Assembly (NCBI GenBank): GCA_002104935.1
Contig: MCGT01000003.1
Coordinates: 620,001 to 684,000, forward strand
Reading direction: 5' to 3'
Length of the DNA stretch: 64,000 nt
From: Hesseltinella vesiculosa
Taxonomy: Eukaryota > Mucoromycota > Mucoromycetes > Mucorales > Cunninghamellaceae
Shown: piece after piece, positions 57,384 to 64,000 of the stretch
How positions within the stretch are numbered: the stretch's first letter is position 1
Layout: each line of letters opens with the position of its first letter
Translations under genes and position numbers: made by a program
Notes under the pieces: generated by a model
Database searches by the model: none
What the model saw: only the letters and a program-made list of their open reading frames with translations
What the model was told of the DNA's origin: nothing

Positions 57384-58089
57384 GTTGACCAAACAGACAA
57401 TGATAAATGTCAGTGGGTTGAGAAAGAAAGAGAAAAAAAATCATAGCCTGGGCGGAGATAATTTAGCCTGGTTACGGGAAATGGGGTTCGTTTGGAAAGT
57501 GTCAAAGCGAGACAGATCACGTTCGCCGATCGACCTAGTTTTTTCAACTGCCTCTCCATAATAAGAACTAGTATGCACACAAATTTTCAAAGTTACCTGT
57601 TAGATTAAAAGCTTAGCGTATCAGCTTCTTATTTTATGAAAAAAATAAAAAAGGCGGAAGATCGACACTACTCTTCAATTTCACCTTGACGCTGAGAACA
57701 GGGATGCTCAGGACGTCGTCAGATTTTCCGTCTAGCCATTTGTAATTTTTGGCCACATATGTTGATCTCTGTTTATGATAATTGTGCATTATTAGAGCGG
57801 TGCTTCCTTGATATTCAAATGGATGTTTAACATACCTAGCTGAAATCCTATGCTTGTAACAGGATCATCATGCAATATTGCTTTTGACATTAAATCTGTT
57901 CCTGGACGCGAGATGGCAAAAACCTAACCCTCGAAAAAAAATCACTTTTTTAGGCGTGTAAGCCAGCCTATGTGTCATATTAACTACTTTGCCTCTTCTT
58001 CACAAACCTGAGATTTTGGACCTTTGGAATGTTTTGGAAAAAGCTGTGCTTTGAATTTTTTTGGATTAATTGCAATATCGAGGCTTGCG

Positions 58090-58405
58090 TTTGCCGATTA
58101 TCAAAGCCTTGCCTGCCTTCAGCAAGGAATCGAAAGCACTGCGCGGAGATGGAATTTGACGTATTTATTTCTCTTCATTTCGAAAAAAAAAAAAGCAAAT
58201 ACCACCCAACACTTCTGAGTGATTGGACAGACGTGAAATTTTGTAGGGGTGCGCAAATGACTGAATGATTGACAGCGTGAAAAAACCGGGTCGATTGGTG
58301 AAGATCGCCCAGCCAACATTTGATCCGTTTGGTCTTGATAGCTCCGATTCCTCAGCTAAAAAAAATGAGAAATTGGCCAGTTTCCCAAGGGGATTCCCAG
58401 GTGAA
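58090..58405 (+). repeat. Dispersed repeat, copy B
   Basis: Same block order as the copy near 30 kb: CAAGGAATCGAAAGC, an A-run, CTTCTGAGTGATTGGACAGA, GGGTCGATTGGTGAAGATCG, CCCAGCCAACATTTGAT, TAGCTCCGATTCCTCAGCT and an A-run. It is then followed by a related CAAGGGGATTCCCAGG. Confidence 0.7.
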
Positions 58406-58519
58406 CGGACCAAAAATCACAGTGCAAAATTGGTCCAAGCTCGCTTGCCCCAAATTTTGCACACGCGTAAAAAGTGATGGGGAATGAACGTGATGAGCTT
58501 TGTAACACTTTCGGACAGC

Positions 58520-58790
58520 CGAGCGAGGAGCTAGAACGATGATGACCCATTTCTCTGTGTGCGCCAGACACGAATCGTAGGGTGCATTGAGGAGTCCGAA
58601 TAAGGCAGTTGCAAGTGATTTGTTCAAAAAAAGAGAAATAAAGTTTGCGCACTTGCGCGCAAAAGCATGATTGATGGTGCTGCTGAAAAAACCAGGTCAA
58701 TTAGCAAAGGTCACCCAGCCAATTTGTCAGCGCTTTCGTTTTGACACCTCCGATTCTCCAACTAAAAAAAAAAAAAAGGAAGCTCTCCTG
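58520..58790 (+). repeat. Dispersed repeat, copy C
   Basis: A third diverged copy in the same orientation, about 430 bp after copy B. It shares GTGTGCGCCAGACACGAATC, the GATGGTGCTG stretch, CCAGGTCAATTAGCAAAGGT, CACCCAGCCAATTTG, ACACCTCCGATTCTCCAACT and the closing A-run with copy A. Confidence 0.65.
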
Positions 58791-59054
58791 AAAAATCATC
58801 GAAAATCCGCTCGCATCAATTTTTTTACGCAGTCAGCGCAAGGTGAAAGAGAGTGGCAGTGGAAGTTTAACGTCATATCAACGCCATGCAGCCTAGCTAG
58901 AGCAATGGCTTGCTGTTGGCCAACACGGTCGAATCTCAGTGTGTGTGCGTTTGATCAAGAAACATGGCACTGCCAATCAGATTTATTTGGACTTTTTTTA
59001 TTTTTTTTTTTACATTTTCATGCAAGACTTTCCATAGAGGTAGAGCGAGGTATT

Positions 59055-60645
59055 TCAATGTTTGAGCAAGGAGGGAGGGATAGATGGATTGTTATGTTTA
59101 CATAGAGGATGCTGGGGTAGTTGGGAATGGGTTGTTTTATCCTGCGGGGTGACAGGGTCGTTGTCATCATCGTCGCTGTCGAGGTCGAATTCCATGTCGG
59201 TGTGTGTGCCGTCGAGGGAATCATAGCAAGACCATCGAGGATCCCGAGGAGCTTTGCGATTCTCTTGAGCTAAAAAAGAGATGGAATTAGTTTGATCATT
59301 GGCGAAAGAAGAGGGGGTACCTACCAAAGTCGGTAGCCAGAAGTGTAGCAAAACGCTCAGGGAGACAGGCGGTCTGGAACCATGGGTGTTGGTGGGCGTC
59401 GTCAGCGGACCAGCGCTGGCGTGGTTTCTTTTGTAGGCCGCGATGAATAAAGTCGCGGCACAGAGACGAGACAGGAGGCATGGTGGTGAAAGGAGGGGGA
59501 TCGTGCAGGATATGGTCAAAGACAGAAAAGGCGTCTTTGGCATCATGAAAGGGTGGACGGCCCCGGAGGAGCTCGATGCAGGTGATGCCTAGACTCCAAA
59601 GATCGACCTTGGCATCATAGCCACGTTGCCAAAGGACCTCGGGGGCTAGCCAACAAGGGGAGCCAACAAAACTATGGCGTTGCGACATGCCTTGGATCAG
59701 TTGGCCAGACACTCCAAAATCGGCTAGCTTAATGACTCCAGTGTCGGCTTCCACCAGTAGATTGGCAGCTTTGACATCACGATGAATCAGGCCATTTTCA
59801 TGGAGGTACACCAAGCCCAGCAAAACTTGCTTGACAATGCTAAAAAAAGAAATTAGATCAGTCAAGGTAGGATAATTCATTTTTTCTTGTATTACCATGC
59901 CACCACGGATTCCGGTAAGCCAGTTGATCGTTGTTGGAGAAGGTCTAGACATGAACCTTTTTTTAAGTGGCGAGTGGGAAAATGAAATGAAGTAAATTAG
60001 AAAATATGAGGTCTCCGCTTGTTTTTTTTTTTTTTTTTTTTCGTCTTGGTTTTACCAGCAGACATGTTGGGGGTAATGATATACAAGTTCGAACCAGAAA
60101 CGAAGCTGCTGAGGATGGGTAACAAGTGAGGGTGACGGGAGAGTGACATGATCTGCACTTCGTGGTACAAGGCTTCGAATTGGGCACAGGACATCGCCAT
60201 GGTTTCAAGCTCGATTTTTTTCATTGCCACCGAGGTTTCATTGGGGAGGTGCTGGGCGGAATAAACTTTGGCACTGGCTCCTGAACCTTAAATAAAAAAG
60301 TTGAGCAATGAGAAGGCTCGATTTTTTTTTTCTGTCCATACCAATTAGCTTTAATAGGCGATAGTCCCCAAGGCGTGTAGAATAGGAAGTGTGATGAGTC
60401 CTTTTCTTTGGTCGTGGATGGTGGCTAAAGGACATGAATTTCGGAAGCCATTGATGCCAGGAGGAAGAGGGTGAGAGGGATGGGCCGCTGACTGTGCGCC
60501 TGCGCACGATGCCAGTGTGACCCATCTGACCTTGACTGGAAGGAACGGCAAGGTCGGTCATGGCGTGCAGAAGATCGTTCACCGACCGGTGCCTTGTTAC
60601 GGTCACCTGACCTTTGGCATGCACAGCTGAAATGGTGGATTCCAT
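59055..60645 (-). CDS. STE20-family protein kinase (OSR1/SPAK-like)
   Basis: Five exons, leftward 60645-60342, 60286-60056, 59956-59896, 59839-59325 and 59269-59055, give 441 residues. A 95-residue Ser/Arg-rich N-terminus precedes the kinase: LLKLIGSGASAKVYSA (the glycine loop crosses the first splice), VAMKKIELE with the ATP-site lysine, IHRDVKAANLL, DFGVSGQL, and GSPCWLAPEV with the STE20-type activation segment. DLWSLGITCIELLRG follows. The tail is acidic (DMEFDLDSDDDDND) and then Pro/His-rich. The sequence most resembles germinal-centre kinases of the OSR1/SPAK/Fray type, but a clear CCT (RFXV-binding) domain is not visible, so substrate docking may differ. Confidence 0.88.
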
Positions 60646-61278
60646 GCTCAAAAGAGAAGAGAGAAATGGGTCGCTCAAAAGTGTGTTCAAGAAATTAAAA
60701 AGATAATGAAGAGAAGAGAAGAGCCGAGGAAAGTTTGAAACCAGTGAAGAATGAAGAAAAATAAAAGACCGACGCCATGCTTTTTGATTTGATCTGCATT
60801 TGGCTGAGAAATCATTGGTGAATGATGCAATCTGAGGGCGGTTTCTCAGACAATGGGTCACAAAGCAGTATTCCCCAACGCAGGCCCTCTTAATGGTAAA
60901 CAAGCTATATTAAAAATAATAAAACAAAAATAATAATAAAAAAATCGGACTGCTGCAACACAGTAACAAAAACAAAAAAAAATAAAAGTCTAAGTAGGCG
61001 GCAACCGTCATGGGTAGGTAGTGACGTCGAGGCATTCGCTGCGTCGGGTATCTGTATGCAGCATCCTAGCCTATTGGGAACCTTTTGGGGAAAAAAAAAG
61101 TTAGAAGCATAAAAGGCAAAAGATCAACCATGGCCCGTCTGTCCAGACTCTTTTCGACTTGCCGTTTTCTTCAAAAGGGGACCGAGACATCTATCAAAAT
61201 GTGGACCATTGCCAATCTGCTGGAACGCTTGGAAGATCTACAGGAATGAACAGAGAAAGCTGAGGATTTGGCAACCAG
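60646..61278. other. Intergenic region
   Basis: This is the promoter side of the kinase gene and the 3' side of the FYVE gene, both leftward. It has A-rich runs near 60910-60985 and 61091-61100. No gene is seen. Confidence 0.45.
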
Positions 61279-61947
61279 CTATTTTACTTTTTCGCTCTCC
61301 TTACTTGAGGCATTGTCATTGGTTTGCGACTGTGAGCTTCGTCGCCGGAGGGTGATATCGTTGGAGTTGATGGAGACCGAGATGTCCTCATCTAAGAAAA
61401 GTCGGTAGAAACGATCAATAGGATCAGTGATAAGTGCAGAAGAGGAGAGAAGGCTTACCGTCGACGTCGGTGCCTTCAGAGGTGGCGGGAGGAGTGATGG
61501 TTGGATGGTTCCACGCATGAAAATCCTTGACACAAAGATCGCATGCACGTGAGAGGGTTCCGGTCATATCAAACTGGCAATGATGATCCAGCTTGAGGTA
61601 GTTGGAGCAATGCCGCGTGCAAAAGATAAGACCACATCTTCGGCAATGGTGCCGTCGGTCCAAGAGGCCAAACGATGTCGTACAATTATCGTATTCACAT
61701 TGCTTCGCTTCGGAATTAGGCTGGCCACCCACAAAAATGCACAAAGAAGAAAAGCAAATGAGCTGCAAGGTTCAATGTCCACTCATCCAAGTTGTTTCCT
61801 CATTTTTATTTTGCTACCCACCTTCCAATGATCGCGCACGGGTGGCTCACTAGTGGCCGCCCATGGCAAATGATTAGACAGATTTTGTAATCTTGATTCG
61901 CCTTTCTTGCTGTGTGTGATTTGATTCGTCAAGTAGTCATTACCCAT
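61279..61947 (-). CDS. FYVE zinc-finger protein
   Basis: Three exons, leftward 61947-61822, 61720-61459 and 61391-61279, give 166 residues. The FYVE domain starts as HWK at the end of exon 1 and PNSEAKQCEYDNC in exon 2. It carries the phosphoinositide-binding basic motif DRRHHCRRCG, then IFCTRHCSNYLKL and ACDLC, giving the cysteines for two zinc ions. The C-terminus is serine-rich (LRRRSSQSQTNDNASSK). FYVE domains bind PI3P on endosomes or vacuoles. No RING, Rab-binding or lipase domain accompanies it, so the protein's partner is unknown. The first intron has a GTGGGT donor. An upstream in-frame ATG (61995) would add 16 residues. Confidence 0.85.
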
Positions 61948-62235
61948 ATTATCAAGTCGAAAATAAAGTGGGAATGCGAATGTTGAGTAGCGCAAAAAGA
62001 AGGAAAGAAAAGAGGTGGGAATATCGAAGTGAGAAAAAAAAAATCACCTAGTGGCCATTTTTTCAATGTCCGCTGCATGACAAACGTTTGTTTATTGAGT
62101 TGTATTGTGTTAGTGCGTGCCTAATTGAGTGAAGGGATGGGATGGCAAGACATAAAGTGAAGTAGCGTTTGAGATGGTTGGTATGGATAATTCCTCGCAT
62201 TTGGCATCGCTTGGGAGCATTTGGCAGCACTCTCA

Positions 62236-62973
62236 TTAGCGGGGACGTTGAGAGACCAAAGCATGGTTTTGACAATCGATCTCCATGTGAAAGTAGCTGG
62301 CAACACTGCGGCTGACGCTGATGAAGGCGGTATGGGGTTCGCGGTATTTTTCGTTTAACTTATCCTTGGCATCTACCACCCTGGGTTTGGTCAGGCCACG
62401 CTTGACGCCATCTTTGACCAATTTGAGGGCTTGGTCCATGGCCAAGGGTGTATGCTCGAGCTTGCAGACATAGATGAGGTTGATCAAGAGCGTGTTGTCC
62501 AGGTTCTCATCACGGACACAACCGAGGTCCTTAAGGGCAAAGAGAGCAAAGGCGAAGGACGTCCGTGCGTTGGGAGCGTAACGCACCATGGTTGACACTG
62601 ATTTCTGCACCAGGGTAGCCTTGCGCTGATCGTTGTCGAGGGCAGCCAGGAAGCTTTGGTATTCAGAAGACGAAGGCGGGTGGTAGTTGACCTGACCCAG
62701 CAAGTGGACAAAGAGACACAAGGCTGGGCGGAATTGATGATGACGACAGAAAGTGACCAAATCAGTCATGGTGCGATGAGGATTGTATGGAAGTGAAGGC
62801 CGTTTGGGGTCATTGAGATGGTTGATGTCGGCGGTTTGTATAATTTCATCGATCATCGTAGAGGCCAGTCGCTGACAAACGGAATGGAGCGGCACGGCCT
62901 GAACAGCTTGTTGACGAGTGTTTAGTTGTGCTACAGGCTTCTGCGCTTGTTGAGAAAACTCTTGCCATGACAT
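62236..62973 (-). CDS. Hypothetical helical protein (245 aa), single exon
   Basis: A single uninterrupted frame from MSWQEFSQQAQKPV to a C-terminal SQRPR shows codon use like its neighbours. It is alpha-helical, with Leu/Ala-rich helices such as RPALCLFVHLLGQV, SFAFALFALKDLG and TLLINLIYVCKLEHTP. The last could be a weak helical-repeat unit (AMDQALKLVKDGVKRG). There is no signal peptide, membrane helix or catalytic motif. Absence of introns is unusual in this window, where most genes have several. It could be a PPR/TPR-like or lineage-specific protein; I do not assign a function. Confidence 0.65.
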   Translation of the reverse strand: MSWQEFSQQAQKPVAQLNTRQQAVQAVPLHSVCQRLASTMIDEIIQTADINHLNDPKRPSLPYNPHRTMTDLVTFCRHHQFRPALCLFVHLLGQVNYHPPSSSEYQSFLAALDNDQRKATLVQKSVSTMVRYAPNARTSFAFALFALKDLGCVRDENLDNTLLINLIYVCKLEHTPLAMDQALKLVKDGVKRGLTKPRVVDAKDKLNEKYREPHTAFISVSRSVASYFHMEIDCQNHALVSQRPR

Positions 62974-63861
62974 GCTTCCGGTACAATGGACAAAGGCTGG
63001 ATGAGGAACGTTTCGTTACACTGAAGGTAAAATGGGGTGAAAGAAAAGAGTGCAAAAAATAAAAAAGACGGCGTCGGCGTCCAGAGTCGGATCTTTTTGT
63101 TTGTTTGGTTTTCTCGAGCCAATCCATCTGCATCACACGGACGCGCTCAACCCAGAGGTCAGGCTGGATTGGCGGCTTCTTTGAAAAAGTAGACTCCCAT
63201 GAATAGCGTAGAAGAATGAGCGGGTCACGTGGCAGTGCCGTATTTTCTCCTTCATCTTGACTGATGCTGTTTCACTACAGAATTAAAGTTTTTGCTAGCA
63301 AGTTCACTAGCACGCCATGGTCATACTACTGGTTTCTTAGCATTCTTCTTTTTCCAATGTAAACCTTTTTTTTTTTTTTTTAGCACGACAAGGGTTGCTC
63401 GCACATGAAAAAGTTCATTTCCCAGAATGGCAAAGTTTTGCCACGCGACCCTCGGTTTTCTGCTTGATGATTTCAGCATGGGCTATTTTATGATCTCCAG
63501 GGCTTCTTTTTGTTATTTTTACTTTCATTACGTTTGCCTGGTGAAAAGCTCTGTCTTGTTTAGGACGTCCTATCACCTCCTGGTTTTTGACCCAATGAAC
63601 AGGATGTGCCTTTTATCAATTGGCGTTGATGGCGTTTGAATCAGAAAGACAAGAAAAACTGGAACGATAGAAAAATAGAAAAAATGGAACATTGCCCGGA
63701 AGCTTCGTGCCGTGTGAGCCAATCAGGTAGCAAGGTCGCATGAATACCCAAAGGCTTGGTCCAAACTCCGAGAAACAAAAAAAGGGCTGCGCTTCCGTTC
63801 TTTTTTTGATCTCTTTCTTCTATTTTTTTTTGATCTATCTTCCCCTGCACAAAATAGAAGG
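62974..63861. other. Intergenic region
   Basis: Divergent flanks of the hypothetical gene at its left and the partial gene at its right, so this should contain both promoters. A T(22) run lies near 63366-63382. A plus frame at 63427-63639 is open but lacks motifs, so I do not call it. Confidence 0.4.
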
Positions 63862-64000
63862 ATGTCTGGTCAGCCTACCCCACAAGCGTCGGCGACCATC
63901 CAATTTGACGCTCTTCCTGCTGAAGAAGCTAGAACAAAATATGGCACCAATGAAAAAATCACCCAAAAGCCTCTGTCACGCACGTCCACCAGCCAAAGCA
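63862..64000 (+). CDS. N-terminal fragment of a gene cut by the window edge
   Basis: From the ATG at 63862 a frame runs open to the last base: MSGQPTPQASATIQFDALP, then acidic and Ser/Thr-rich sequence. It follows a T-rich leader, like other starts in this window. The hydrophilic beginning is not diagnostic of a family. The rest of the gene lies beyond 64000. Confidence 0.6.
   Translation, partial: MSGQPTPQASATIQFDALPAEEARTKYGTNEKITQKPLSRTSTSQS

Larger units (their letters stand above)
57384..59054. other. Gene-poor interval carrying two repeat copies
   Basis: No gene is seen. Copies B and C of the dispersed repeat occupy about 58090-58405 and 58520-58790. The rest has short A- and T-runs. 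The right end (58980-59054) is the 3' flank of the STE20-like kinase gene. Confidence 0.45.

Overview
The window is nuclear DNA of a filamentous fungus, most likely of the Mucoromycota (Mucorales-like). The protein set is fungal: Aro8-type aminotransferase, Dal5-type permease, Ctr/Fre/Bim1-type copper genes, Utp6, Eaf6 and Tom40. Genes are dense and carry many short introns, mostly 45-80 nt, with GT..AG ends. Long T-tracts precede start codons and line the acceptors. All exon joins were read by eye from splice sites and frame continuity, with no transcript support. About 26 protein-coding genes are supported, plus one pseudogene, several repeats and one gene cut by the right edge. I recognised no rRNA, tRNA or CRISPR array.

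Region 1 (0-19 kb) is housekeeping: lumazine synthase; a head-to-head pair for F1-ATPase beta and delta subunits; a zinc-knuckle/PSP RNA-surveillance protein (ZCCHC8-like); a mitochondrial carrier; a WW-domain protein; a tentative small coiled-coil gene; a Nup85-like nucleoporin; a PINX1/Gno1-type G-patch protein; a coiled-coil protein; and a casein-kinase-1-like kinase.

Region 2 (19.8-30.6 kb) is accessory. An anion:cation symporter-type MFS permease lies tail-to-tail with a large intron-containing Fanzor-type protein (eukaryotic TnpB homologue), the most interesting gene here. It has RuvC-I GIDPG, a shifted glutamate in NEFWTS, a four-cysteine zinc finger and RuvC-III WDRDVSAAANM, preceded by two CX2CX4HX7C knuckles. 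Its 3' flank has exact 15-nt direct repeats, and next to it lie a multi-frameshift pseudogene and repeat-rich DNA.

Region 3 (30.6-44.4 kb) is metabolic. A 1,729-residue protein fuses a Q-rich tail, a fatty acyl-CoA reductase and a GPAT-like acyltransferase module whose HX4D histidine is replaced by serine. Eaf6 and an Aro8-like aminotransferase follow. Then come a Ctr copper transporter, a ferric/cupric reductase and a Bim1-like (X325) copper-binding GPI protein side by side, an apparent copper-acquisition cluster.

Region 4 (44.4-64 kb) holds asparaginyl-tRNA synthetase, Tom40, U2AF35, a TMEM19/DUF92 membrane protein, Utp6, an RS/KH-rich nuclear protein, a STE20-family kinase, a FYVE protein, an unrecognised protein and the start of a further gene. 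A diverged repeat of about 300 bp occurs three times in the window, near 30 kb and twice near 58 kb.
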